Source: Athripsodes cinereus
Lineage: Eukaryota > Arthropoda > Insecta > Trichoptera > Leptoceridae
Direction: 5' to 3'
Length of the DNA: 64,000 nucleotides
NCBI GenBank assembly: GCA_947579605.1
Contig: OX388312.1
Span: forward strand, 26,869,313 to 26,933,312
Part shown: one piece after another, positions 43,831 to 54,440 of the stretch
Layout: every line of letters starts with the position of its first letter
Position numbering within the stretch: position 1 is the first letter of the stretch
Program-made: the position numbers and the translations under genes
Notes under the pieces: model-generated
What the model saw: the letters and a program-made list of their open reading frames with translations, nothing else
Database searches by the model: none
What the model was told of the DNA's origin: nothing

Positions 43831-45044
43831 ATAGACAAAAAAAAACTCAAGAATGGCCGAGATATATCCCTATATCAATGATTTAATATTCATCACGAAA
43901 GCATATCTAATATTAAAAGTTTTGTTCCATCACTGTTTGTATATGTATGAATAGAATATTAATATTTACTGGCTAATACCCATTGAAATTTATCATTGAA
44001 TGCAAGAACAAAAATAATATTTGTATCATATTTAAAATAGTTTTATCAACAACAAAAAATCTACATACATGTGGTAAAAAATCACAATGATAAGCCATAT
44101 TTATTTATTTATTATTAACACAACTGTAACACAAACTACATTAAATACACACTTATTATCTATTACATATTTGTTATATTCAAAGCCAAGGCAAAAAATA
44201 TTATAATTATTTTGCATACATGCATCAGTATAAACATAATATTATACTCGTATAAGTCGCCGTCGTCATAATGATTGCATTAGTCCGTTAGACGACTAGT
44301 AAAACGCCGGCACGGAGTTGAACTGTCTAACTGGTTCTAAGTAATCTGGTTCTTTTTTCCATGATTAATTTGACTCGATATTAGCATAATGTGTAAAAAA
44401 ATTATCGATATGAATTTTTTTGCTGAAAAAAAAATAATAAGTAGGTAATTTCACTAGCTACCCCACTTGCACAATATTGTTCCCATCGCTCTCAAAAATG
44501 AAATCGCTATATTCAAAGTAGCAAGTATACTTAAACACAAAATCTTTAAATGCACCGATTTAAATGTTACTTAATGCTCGCAGATAGCAATGGTTTGTAC
44601 ATAATAGGTATTATAACTACATATATATTCCTCGAATACGAGTGTAATAAGAGTAAAACAGACAAGTCTAATAAAAATATGCTTGCTCAACCAAAAAACG
44701 ATTCATATCTCAATTTATGTAGGTGGGTAGTTACCTCACTACGTCCAAAACTTTCATCTTTCATTGCATTGAAAACCTCGCAATTCTAAAAATACTTAAA
44801 CTTGAAATATTAAAGGTTTATACACAGTAGGCAATTATTTCTTTGTCATTGTGATTTTTTTAATACCAATTTGATTTTTATTATAACAAAAATATGGGCA
44901 AATTCATTGTGGAAAAATGTTTTTGAATTCCAATTTGATTTTTGCTATAATGAAAGTATGAACAGAATCATAATATTGTGGAAAATGTTTATGATATAGA
45001 AAAAACGGTTTCGATATTCCTAACTGGGTAGTGATTTGAAAATA
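43831..45044. other. 1.2-kb intergenic region, nothing recognised
   Basis: AT-rich. A short GCTACCCCACTTGCACAATATTG at about 44457-44479 may be a relic of repeat E. No gene. Confidence 0.5.
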
Positions 45045-45278
45045 GTGTATGTTTTGCTCTTTCTCTTGTTTCAATCCTGTGGATTGGTTTGCAGCAAAAT
45101 CTTGCATCTTTCTTTCCAATGCACTCTTTCCTATGCGGCCTTCTTCAGCTCTTCGTACAATCCGCAGCTCATATCCTCGCATTGATCGTCGAGGTATTCT
45201 CTGTGTGGGCGCCCCCTATAATTCATTCTCTCAGCTGTTTTTTCCAAAGTGATCTAAATATTCTGAGAATTCCCTAAT
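45045..45278 (-). mobile_element. diverged RTE-like C-terminal stub related to family A
   Basis: The complement codes for MRGYELRIVRRAEEGRIGKSALERKMQDFAANQSTGLKQEKEQ. The closing AANQSTGL parallels VADQSNGL of family A, and RRAEEGR..KSALERKM occupies the position of RLAENRDEWRRKTK. It looks like a sister family. Confidence 0.55.
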
Positions 45279-45336
45279 GGGGCTTGTTTTATTTTTATGT
45301 AAAATGAATAACAAAAATTACGGATTTTTCACGTGT

Positions 45337-45358
45337 ACTGTACTGTACTGTACTGTTT
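45337..45358. repeat. (TGTAC)n tandem repeat
   Basis: About four units of GTACT/TGTAC. Confidence 0.8.
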
Positions 45359-45495
45359 ACATGATTCCACGTTCCATTCTATAAATATAGGGTAATCCTT
45401 CTGCTCTTTGGAGATAGAGGAACCATCGAGACCATATAGACGGTTTATCACGTCACTGAAATTTAATGTCTCTTTTGACAAAATACTTTTTTATT

Positions 45496-45662
45496 CAAAA
45501 GATATAACTGGGTTTTGTTATAAACCCAAATACAACCTTACACACCTTTCACAGTGAGCTATAAGCTCATGTCGTGAAAGGGGAGTTCGCCGGCACCTGG
45601 GATCGAACCACGGACCCTCTGCTCACGAGGCCAAGACTCTACCTCCAGGCTACCGACGAACG
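45496..45662 (-). repeat. SINE family B copy
   Basis: The complement has the A-box region (GTAGCCTGGAGGTAGAG), GTGGTTCGATCCC (B box), GCCGGCGAACTCCCC and GGTTGTATTTGGGTTTATAACAAAACCCAG. Confidence 0.85.
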
Positions 45663-47540
45663 ATAAGCGAAGTAGTACTTTGAATTTCCGGTACTCAGAA
45701 ATATTTTGTTTCCACACATCCAGTTTGCGTGATCTTCAGATTCACGTCCAATAATTTGAATGACAACTAAATTTTTAAGTTTTGGTTTATTTCCCAACTC
45801 TTGCAACATATATTTGCCGTTACTTTTGTACGTAAGTACGTACATATATATCTAGTATATGGATACTTGCATTACATAATAATATTATATATTATTATTT
45901 GGTGTTCTCTACATTTTTCAGCTGATCCAGCGACGTTCCGACGTGAAAAATACCGCAACAACAATTCTGGGGTGCCAATTATAATGTCACTTTTATATAA
46001 AAACACGTGATTTTAATTGGGTTTTTGGCTGGAGAATGCCATCGTGTATTTAAAATTTCACTATTTTAAACACTGATGCAATATTATATTATACTAGCAT
46101 TTTACTTGGTACTTTTCAAATTAAAACTCAAATTTCTTTATTGATAAAAAAACATTCACAAATTAATATTTGAGAAAAATACATTATCACATTAATTATT
46201 AACAAAGTGTTGATGTTGCTGCCCCACTAGGTACAATGCACCAGTATTGGGACTCAAAACTTTATAAATTAAATTCTGTTTTTTTCTTTATCTAGAAATA
46301 CTTCTATTGTTATTTCATTGTACAAACGTCTTTGTTAACAATTCTCGGCTAGAGGATCATCGAATAAGTGTAATCAAAAGATTTCATGTATGGAAATTTT
46401 AGCAGGCCAGCGTTTTAAGCTGCCTACATTGCACTTACTGTGTGGACAAATTTGTTAGTGTGGAAATTGAATCGACTAAATGGGAATCGTCAGACTTCTA
46501 AATTGTCAGGTTAGTCGGTAGATTTCCTTCAATTTTTAAATTAAATGTTTAAAATATAGGTACTATATTTATATTCATTCTACCTCAGAACAGATTTAAA
46601 TCTAGCGAGGCAGTAAATTCCATTTATAACAATTATTTTAAGGACATTAGTATTTAGATTTAAGACAATGAGATTATTAGTCAATAGATTTTATTGCAGT
46701 AGTTATGTTTTGTATTTTTTGAAATTGGCTACCAGCTTTATTGAGAAGGAATCAGCCTGTTATCATTTTTAGAAACAATCCATTGGTTACCAATAATGCC
46801 CTTGAGACAGTATAAGGTCTGTTTAACGGCGCCAAAATCAAACCATCGGTAATCATTGTCATTATAAATAAAATACTCGATAGGTTACAGGTTAAATGTC
46901 TAAAACAATTTCTTCAACCACTTTAAATATAATACAATAATATAAAAATGTACCTATAATAAAATAAAATGAATTACCCAAATGTGAAATTGATTTTAAT
47001 TTCATTTTAAAGGACATTTAATAAAAAGAGACATAATAATTTGGAAAAATGTTACTTGACAAAAACAAAAAGATTTTTTGTGATAATAAACATTTAAAAT
47101 TAATGTACCGTATGAGCTATAAAATTATTTGTAGTATAAGCAAACGTATTTAAAATGTTTTTTATAACAAATATTAATATGCCCATACAAACAAACTTGT
47201 TATTTTTCACATACACAAACTGTTCATGATGTCATTTTAAGCCGTTCCAATATTTTTCCACAAACATGTAAGTTTTTTTAACAGCAATATGAAAAAATAT
47301 TTATGAATAATCACGTATCGCTGACTCACATTCAATGACATTATTTTATGTCTGAAAAATTTAATTGCTCATTTTTCGGTAGTTAGGAATCAATTCATTT
47401 TTTTTATTTCACATGTCTGTATGAAAATATCCAAATGTGAAGGTATTTTATTTTATTTCTCCGCCAGTTGAACCATTACTTCAAACCACATTCAATACAC
47501 TCAAATAAACTATAACTGCTACTATGTATAGTACTATTCC
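45663..47540. other. 1.9-kb intergenic region, nothing recognised
   Basis: AT-rich with chance ORFs only; no family member recognised. Confidence 0.55.
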
Positions 47541-47745
47541 ATCACGGCATATCCCTCAAGTGGGGTAGCCAGCAGACCAGCCGCATGTACTTAGTAAACA
47601 TGATAACTGTCCTCTTTATGCTGACAATAAAATTTAGATATTCAGTTTGGGTGGCATACCTCGTCACTGAATTTAAGTTGAAGCTATAGTTTTTCTAACC
47701 CCTGCCTTTTACGCAGCAGTCGAAATTTACGTGAAAAAGAGAAGA
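47541..47745 (-). repeat. repeat family E copy
   Basis: CATCACGGCATATCCCTCAAGTGGGGTAGCCAGCAGACCAGCCGCATG to CCTGCCTTTTACGCAGCAGTCG. Diverged at the 5' end. Confidence 0.8.
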
Positions 47746-47819
47746 TCTTTTCGTTATCGCGAGATCCACGATATTGTCATAGATTGATGTTTCGTGAATG
47801 ACGGTTGTTAAGGACTTTG

Positions 47820-48152
47820 CATAGATTTTTATTTATAATACCTAGATGGAGCACTCGTATGCATTTTCATTGCAATAAAGTGAGGCACCATTTTTCGGCA
47901 CTTTTGACAGAACGGTTGGCGAAAAGAAGTGCGGTAAATTGCTAAAAACGTTGACAAGTACTTCAAAAAAGTCCAATTACCTACGTTTATATAAATGTAA
48001 AAATTATATATTTTTATAAAAATGCGAGAAATAGTCCATAAAATGTAGGAAACACCACACGCTTTCGCCAACCGTTCTGTCAAAAATTCATAGATTTTTT
48101 TCCTCACTTTTGTAAACGAGTCAGGGTTCTAGGTTTTGTTTGGAATTCTGTG
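47820..48152. mobile_element. 333-bp MITE (family L) with perfect 8-bp TSD
   Basis: It aligns end to end with the 35435-35765 copy. The TSD is different: GGACTTTG at 47812-47819 and 48153-48160. This second independent duplication fixes the element boundaries and an 8-bp target size. Confidence 0.93.
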
Positions 48153-48160
48153 GGACTTTG

Positions 48161-49000
48161 AGAGCCTTGTCTATGAAAAACAACGCTGCGATTAGTCAAC
48201 TGTAGTTGAAAATAGTAGCGTTAAACTCGATGATTTTAAGAGCTAAAATACCTATTTGTCTATACGATTGTAGTATGTTCCACTTATGGGGCAAGGAGTT
48301 AATTTGTTGTGTATTATTTTACAATAATATAATAAAACTAGGAGAACAAAAATATGTCTTGGTCAAAAATTGACTAAGACCAAACCTGTGCAATACTTGT
48401 GTTCAATGGTCCAAGTTTGTTCTTTTCATTGGCCATAATAAAATCGTCAAAACTGATAACGTGAAAGAATGTTATCAGACGCATTCTCCCTCTTTAATAA
48501 CCCCCCTTATGCTTGTTGCCTGGAGTATGAAACTTATCAGAACATAAAACCTTACCCCACCTATCTGGTAAGTACTTGTTCCATACTCTTCACTTATACA
48601 ACTTTTACCTTAAACTGAAGATAGATAATAATATATGTACTTTCTCTTTTATAGTTGGTACATAAATGTTTTTTATGTCGTACCAATAGATACATATGTA
48701 CCAATAATACTTTGGTACCATCCATCTTACATTGATATTAAAAACATATAATTGACTCAACATATTGTTTTGCCATAAAGCTTAGGAAGATGGTATTTTT
48801 TTATAATATAAATCTGATTTACGACCCTACAACACCTTCATCACAGTGATAGCATAATATATTGTAAGACTGTAGTATGTAGGCTGATGGGTAAACTAAG
48901 ATTAGAGTCTAATGGTAAACCTGACAGTAGCTTGCGCTAAAAATTCGTTGTAACCTATTCCACAAAATTTCCACAACTCTAACTGTTTCGATTCACAAGT
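48161..49000. other. intergenic, nothing recognised
   Basis: AT-rich; no assigned feature. Confidence 0.5.
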
Positions 49001-49047
49001 AACTTGATGGTTAGAAACAATTATTTGTTGTTTCTAACCATCAAGTT
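49001..49047. repeat. perfect 20-bp hairpin
   Basis: AACTTGATGGTTAGAAACAA is followed after a 7-nt loop (TTATTTG) by its exact complement. A third partial copy, CTTGATGGTTATAAAC, follows at 49049-49064. Confidence 0.9.
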
Positions 49048-49317
49048 CCTTGATGGTTATAAACATTTTCAAGATAAAATAAATGAGAATGTAGAATCTT
49101 ATATTGTTTTGTTAAATAAATGAGATATGAGATAATAATAATAATAATTTATTTACCAAAAAATATTTACAGAACAGAGTATAACAATTTTTCACTATTT
49201 AAATTCACATTTATGAACTCAATATTACCTCACTGGATTCGCACCCGTATCGAGGTAGAATATAACAATAAGTTATTATGTGTATTCAATTATTTATTAT
49301 AAAATAATACCCATACC

Positions 49318-49552
49318 AAAACCGTATGCCGTGGAGCACCTGGTAAAGAGTTTGTCTCCCAATCTTTACCGTAAGTTTTCGAGTGTCCTGTAAAAGGCAG
49401 GTGTTCGAAAAAATAAATACATGTTACATTTCAAATTCAGCGATGAGGTTTGCCACCCATCTTGAATGATTTATATTTTTATTGGCACAGAGAAGACGGT
49501 CTGCATGTTTATTATATGCAGCTGTTCTGCTGGCTATATGGCGTGATGGTGA
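49318..49552 (+). repeat. repeat family E, near full-length copy
   Basis: GCCGTGGAGCACCTGGTAAAGAG, TTTTCGAGTGTCCTGTAAAAGGCAGG, TTCAGCGATGAGGTTTGCCACCC, GGCACAGAGAAGACGGTCTGCATG and GCGTGATGGTG in order. Confidence 0.85.
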
Positions 49553-50300
49553 AGTAGTAATAGGACCCATACCAAATATTCAAAAAATTTCAGCTGAAAG
49601 ACATTATGTCTATCAATTTACGCAATATATGTAGATGCAATATTATATTATTGGAAATCTTCTTCTCCCTTTTCAGCTCCTCGTTATTACCTAAAGATAA
49701 TATTTGTGAAACACTAATGGTTTTGCTTTTCAAATTAGATGGAATGGGGGTAATATTGGATTAATTAATCGCTAAGGATTATTTTGATAACATTTTGGGG
49801 CTGTAAAATCGAATGATAATTATTCTCTTAGGATAAAATTTCCACCTCTACGTATGTTTGATGTATAATATTAAGAAATTGTCTTATATAGCTGAAAATA
49901 ATTTGCCAAAATGTCGATAATCTTGCACACTGCTTTTAATGTGTATAACTTTGTTTTTCATAATTTGTGGAGCTATTCATAAGATTTCAAAAGAGAATTT
50001 TTATTTTCTAAGATGAAACAATACGATTTTAATGAATAAAAAATAGTTACAATTAATCTTCATGCTAGTTTTTTTTATAAACACTGTAAATACTGTTTGA
50101 CACTGTTAATTTCATACTTATTATACATATTTTTTACATTTTCTGGAAAACAAAATACGTTTAAAATTAGTGTAGTGCTCTGTATCAAGATATCAATTTG
50201 TCTAGGAACTTTAAATTTTTATACCTAGTTTTAACTTAAATAAGCTGATTCATGATTCCTTTTCAACGATTTAACCCATATTGTGATTTAATCTATATTT
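49553..50300. other. intergenic, nothing recognised
   Basis: AT-rich; no assigned feature. Confidence 0.5.
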
Positions 50301-50301
50301 C

Positions 50302-50643
50302 TTGTTTTTAGAGAATATTCTTTTTCTAGTAAAACATCTTTTGATAAGAAATTGTACTCTCTCTCTCTCTCTCTCTTGTGCTTTGATTGATCTTTTGAAT
50401 ACACTGCATTTTGATCTTCTTATAATTACAAGACATAACAGGTTCGTGTTATATCACTTTAATGAACCAGAGGTCTTTACATTTAAGTGCAACCTAATAC
50501 ATCATAAGAACGAACCTAGAGCACGTGGCTATGGGTATAAGCAGTATATGATATTAAACCTGCTAGATGATGTTTCATACATAAAAGATGATGTTTCCGA
50601 TTTATTTTTTTGCTGCTGCACAAATGGGCAAATACTTAACTAA
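50302..50643 (+). CDS. unassigned 113-codon ORF
   Basis: An open frame contains FNEPEVFTFKCNLIHHKNEPRARGYGYKQYM-like residues in its second half, more mixed in composition than surrounding AT-rich noise. A CT microsatellite (50356-50376) encodes LSLSLS. A pyrimidine tract and AG (TTCTTGTTTTTAG at about 50299-50311) precede it and could be a splice acceptor. I do not recognise the protein. It may be an exon, a decayed element or chance. Confidence 0.25.
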   Translation: MFLENILFLVKHLLIRNCTLSLSLSCALIDLLNTLHFDLLIITRHNRFVLYHFNEPEVFTFKCNLIHHKNEPRARGYGYKQYMILNLLDDVSYIKDDVSDLFFCCCTNGQILN

Positions 50644-50779
50644 AAGTGTCCATATTCAATACCTGGCTCTGGTTGATATCTGACAAAATATCGGGGAAAA
50701 GTCTATATCCAACACAAGTTAATTTATAAATAAAACCATAAACATGAAATGTAATACTATATTTTGTATTTATGAAACA

Positions 50780-51433
50780 ATCAAAACACTGTTATAATTT
50801 TCACCACATTTATTCAAACTCTAACGTTTTCGCCCACTTCAATGGGCATTCTCAAGAGTACTGAAACAATAAAAATGTCACCTACAAAAATTGAAGGTAG
50901 TCAAAGAGGGGGGAGAGAGGTGGGTGCAGGGATTGCAATAGAAGAGTGGGGAGTGGCATTGGTAGGTATAACATTAGGTGAGACAGGGTAAACTAGTAAT
51001 GGGGACTTAGCGGGAATTTGGATATTTACAATAATATCCTGATGCTTAAATATTTCCAAAGCTTCCATTGCGTTCAGACGTCGATCACCACATTCGGAAT
51101 GTAACACCACTGTACTGTCTATATCAAATGAATGATTATGTTCAACACAATGATCGGCCATTTCCGAAAAATTAGAAAGGCCCCTGAACGCCCTGGAATG
51201 TTCCTTAAATCTAGACTTTATCGATCTTCCAGTCTCACCTATATACACACTACTACAATTTTTGCATTTAATTTTATACACTCCACTACCATCCATTCTA
51301 TCAATTTTATCTTTATTGTTAAAAATCAATTTGTCAATATTATTATTTGTATAAAATGCTCCCTTAAATGAGTCCTTCACTATACTATTTAAATGATTAG
51401 TTAATCTTCCCACATATAGAATTCTTCTCCATG
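50780..51433 (-). mobile_element. Penelope-like retroelement, 3' part
   Basis: The minus-strand coding sequence of a GIY-YIG endonuclease emerges from the assembly gap and is followed (leftwards) by a short 3' region with the hairpin GCCCATTGAAGTGGGC. The GIY-YIG domain with its embedded CCHH residues is characteristic of Penelope-like elements (PLEs). The reverse transcriptase part would lie upstream, in or beyond the gap at 51434-51633. Confidence 0.85.
50901..51433 (-). CDS. Penelope-like GIY-YIG endonuclease C terminus (partial)
   Basis: The reading frame is open from the gap (WRRILYVGRLTNHLN...) to a stop at 50901. Counting from the GTG at 51413, GVY is at residues 44-46, YIGETGR at 57-63 with the family's conserved Arg, the zinc-binding-like C50-x2-C53 and H88...H94, and the ERR/EALEIFKHQ region with the putative catalytic Glu at about 117-120. 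In PLEs this domain nicks target DNA for RT priming. The proline-rich end (SSIAIPAPTSLPPL) is plausible as a C terminus. No internal stop is seen, so this part may be recent. The N-terminal part cannot be assessed. Confidence 0.85.
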
Positions 51434-51633
51434 NNNNNNNNNNNNNNNNNNNNNNNNNNNNNNNNNNNNNNNNNNNNNNNNNNNNNNNNNNNNNNNNNNN
51501 NNNNNNNNNNNNNNNNNNNNNNNNNNNNNNNNNNNNNNNNNNNNNNNNNNNNNNNNNNNNNNNNNNNNNNNNNNNNNNNNNNNNNNNNNNNNNNNNNNNN
51601 NNNNNNNNNNNNNNNNNNNNNNNNNNNNNNNNN
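51434..51633. other. assembly gap (200 N)
   Basis: A run of exactly 200 N, likely a fixed-size placeholder. It separates the Penelope-like element from the LTR element leader, so the real junction is unknown. Confidence 0.98.
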
Positions 51634-51773
51634 CTCTTGGTTGTCGGGTCAGTTCCTGTTGTCTTCCAATGGCACTTGCACTTATTTTAATCTTTGAGAG
51701 TTCGAGTTCGAATACTTGGTTAAAAGTTAACACTTAAACACTTGATCTTTATTTTTATATCAATGTCCCAAGT
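51634..51773 (-). other. leader of gypsy-like LTR retrotransposon
   Basis: On the minus strand, sequence downstream of the primer-binding site runs into the gap. A 33-codon frame is open (VLTFNQVFELELSKIKISAS...) but lacks an ATG. It is probably 5' leader; the internal genes are not visible. Confidence 0.5.
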
Positions 51774-51793
51774 ATCCTACCAAGACTGCGCCA
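51774..51793 (-). promoter_or_regulatory. primer-binding site of LTR retrotransposon (tRNA-Ser-like)
   Basis: The minus strand reads TGGCGCAGTCTTGGTAGGAT, complementary to an insect tRNA-Ser 3' end (ATCCTACC-GACTGCG-CCA) except for two extra bases in the middle. It lies next to an LTR with a TATA box and poly-A signal, which supports the call. PBSs of this type occur in 17.6/297-like gypsy elements. Confidence 0.7.
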
Positions 51794-52430
51794 TTTACGA
51801 TTCGCGGCCAGGCGAATCTCAAAAAAAAAACTCAAAAAAGATTATTTAAAATCACTTTATTAAAGTATAATATTAATTATTACACAATTGATTTTATTGT
51901 TTATTGAATAAAAGTATTGAATAAAAGAATCACAATGATATTTAATTAATTACACAACACAATACAATTTAACACAAGACCAGGATTTAACAACAGGACT
52001 TATTATAATAAACTGATAAAGTAATAATTAACTGAACGACAGAATATTAACACTGGGCTGACTAATTAGGTACTGACAACTGTTCCCAGTGTGGAATACT
52101 TTATATAGTGTTTCCAGGCATTGGTACCTTGTGCATTAGTAGCGTGTGCATTGGAATGACCTATTTTATTATAGTCAATATGTAAACATTCCCATGATCA
52201 TATTACTGAGATTCTGATACGCGGACATTCCCACGCTCGTGTTACTGGAATTATCTGGTATGATATAGGCTACTCTAGGCCTTATCATAACTTGCGTTAT
52301 CAAGTAGAAAATGACAGATATCAATATATCAATTAATTTAATATAAAAATATTTAAGAACCTCTCGCGAGAAATATTTGAAACTTTGCATGGTCCATACG
52401 AATTCAACATTACATTTAACTTACTATTAT
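51794..52430 (-). repeat. 5' LTR of gypsy-like LTR retrotransposon (outer end uncertain)
   Basis: On the minus strand a TATA box (TATATAAAGT, complement of 52098-52107) is followed by a transcribed region with AATAAA signals (complements at 51856-51861 and about 51900), then by TTGAGATTCGCCTGGCCGCGAATCGTAAA and the PBS. This is the order U3-R-U5-PBS. The outer boundary near 52400 is inferred only. A matching 3' LTR is not in the window. Confidence 0.6.
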
Positions 52431-53486
52431 TAAGAGTAAACTGGTAAAAACTCGTACAAGACATACAGGACTATTAATGATTGTATGAAAATTTTAGTGT
52501 ACAACGGGATCTCGCATTTAAATGTGTATTATTTTTAATGTCCCTTATTGCACAAAACACAACACAGCATTTCATATTATTATCACATCGTAGGTATACT
52601 AACTATTTTATACCTAGCGCAGCGCAGCACAGCACATCAGCTGTAACCGATGTTTACAGTACATAACTTATGTAGCTACCAAAGTCATAAAGTTGACCTC
52701 AGAGGTACACTAAAAAACAGGGCATGATGTGGCAAATTATTTTTATGTCACGTGATCAATCTAAAATATACATTCATATATTGACAAGATAACAAATCTT
52801 AATGCTATGTAGGTATAAAAACAACGTACGTACCTACACTGTACTGAAATTGTTTTTATTTGTTATACCTTTTATTTTTTTATGGTTATTTACCCATTCC
52901 AATGTTAAACATCCAGAATTTTTTCCCCATCAGAAAGTCAAGAATATCTCGTTTTTTTGAACTGTGTTAAGAAAATAAATAAGATATCAAAATAACTTAG
53001 ATGTTAAAGAACAAAATATAATATTATTAAACCATGTATGAGGAATTAATTACACAAGCGAAGAAATTATGCAAAACAGGGTTATAGAGCTAATCTCCAT
53101 AATATTTTATCGATGCACGTGTATATAATTATATTAAAAAATGTGTTTTTTTTATTTAAAGACAATCATAATTTAATTTTATGTATCAGGGATTTTCAAG
53201 ACTCAAAACCACTTGAGCAATTCGTGACGTCATCTATATGCATTGGTTATAGGTTTAATAATTTACACGTAATCTGAAGCGTCGGCGTTGGGACGCTTGC
53301 AAGCGGTGATACTTTACGAGTTATGTAGTTACATAGGTACTACCTGTGCTTAATCAGAATTGTATTATGTTTATCCTAAATACCTACAGGTTAATCATAA
53401 ATTATTTATTTAGTATTGTACTCTCCTAAGACTGATAATGGATAGCTTAGGTAAAACAATGATTTAGGTTATTCGTTCATTCATAT
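52431..53486. other. intergenic, nothing recognised
   Basis: AT-rich. A short GCGCAGCGCAGCACAGCACA stretch at 52616-52636 is the only local oddity. Confidence 0.5.
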
Positions 53487-53564
53487 CATCACGGGATTTC
53501 CCTATTAACTGCATTTAACAATCATGCAAATTGTCTTATTCATGTCAATAAAAGTTTAGACATT
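53487..53564 (-). repeat. repeat family E, 3' part (minus strand)
   Basis: CATCACGGGATTTCCCTATTAACTGCATTTAACAATCATGCAAATTGTC...AAGTTTAGACATTC matches E with the mid-block deleted. It abuts a plus-strand E copy. Confidence 0.6.
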
Positions 53565-54077
53565 CGCACTCTGTTCGAAAAAAAATATGGCATTTTAGAT
53601 CTAAAAAACAAGTGTCTTAGAAGGATTTTGGATGTCAAATGGTATGAACATGCTACAAATGATTCTGTGCGCCGGCGCACCCAGCAGAGACCTGTAATCT
53701 CCGTAATACAGGAGAGACGATGGTCCTGGCTGGGACATGTTTTGAGAATGCCTAATGATAGTTGGCCAAAAAGAGCACTGTTCTTCCGTCCGCAGGGGTT
53801 CCGTCGGCCCGGGCGTCCCTCTTTCACAATACACCGTTCCTATGACAACGATATCAGAGCGCAAGGAATGTCGTGGAAAGAGGTGACGCAATTGGCACAG
53901 AGACGCTCTGAATGGAGGAGGCTGGTTTCTGCTCTGTGCTCCCGAGAGGAGCGTTGAGGGCGATGATGATGATGAGATCTAAAATTAAGCGATGATGTTC
54001 ATCACCCATTCTGAATGATTTAACTTTCATTGACACAGAGTGGACATCTTGTGGAATTCGCCGTGATGGTGCGAATG
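53565..54077 (+). repeat. repeat family E copy split by family D
   Basis: E sequence at 53565-53606 (CTGTTCGAAAAAAAATATGGCATTTTAGATCTAAAA) continues at 53985-54077 (TTAAGCGATGATGTTCATCACCCATTCTGAATG...GCCGTGATGGTG). The 20.4-kb copy is contiguous across this point. Confidence 0.85.
53607..53974 (+). mobile_element. RTE-like LINE family D, longest stub, nested in repeat E with 10-bp TSD
   Basis: The frame runs KNKCLRRILDVKWYEHATNDSVRRRTQQRPVISVIQERRWSWLGHVLRMPND..., RRPGRPSFT, EVTQLAQRRSEWRRLVSALCSREER (stop at 53955-53957), then GATGATGATGATG. The perfect direct repeat AGATCTAAAA lies at 53597-53606 and 53975-53984. The ORF fragment has no internal stop over about 115 codons, so insertion is recent compared with the host E copy. 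Confidence 0.93.
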
Positions 54078-54297
54078 TATTAATGAGTCTTATTAAAACT
54101 CCTTAGTCTCTTGGACAGTATGTAAATGTATAGTGACCTACATACATAAAGAAGACATGCACGGTAACTAAATTCTTCCAATAAAAATATTATAAGGTAT
54201 TTTTTATAAGATAATCGTAATTATTAAAGTTATCGTAATCAAAAGTAATATTAGAAAACATAAACAAATTTACCACTTAAAAAGTGGTTATGGAGGA

Positions 54298-54440
54298 TGA
54301 AAATATTTATTTATTTATTTTATTTTTTTTGTGCATCACCAGTTACATAACAAAATCAAATTTGTTTTAAAAATTTGATCATAATGCAGTGGCGAGATTA
54401 TCGCTATATATGTAAGTGATTTCTTTCATCTTACCACGAT
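54298..54440 (-). mobile_element. LINE H 3' tail
   Basis: TTTATTTATTTATTTTATTTTTTTTGTGCATCACC...ATGCAGTGGCGAGATTATCGC...GTGATTTCTTTCATCTTACCA. Confidence 0.75.

Noticed and set aside
53854..54036. minus-strand ORFs over family D (also 18.0, 62.2 kb)
   Set aside because: The repeated peptide 'ALNAPLGST...' is simply the complement of the family D C terminus.
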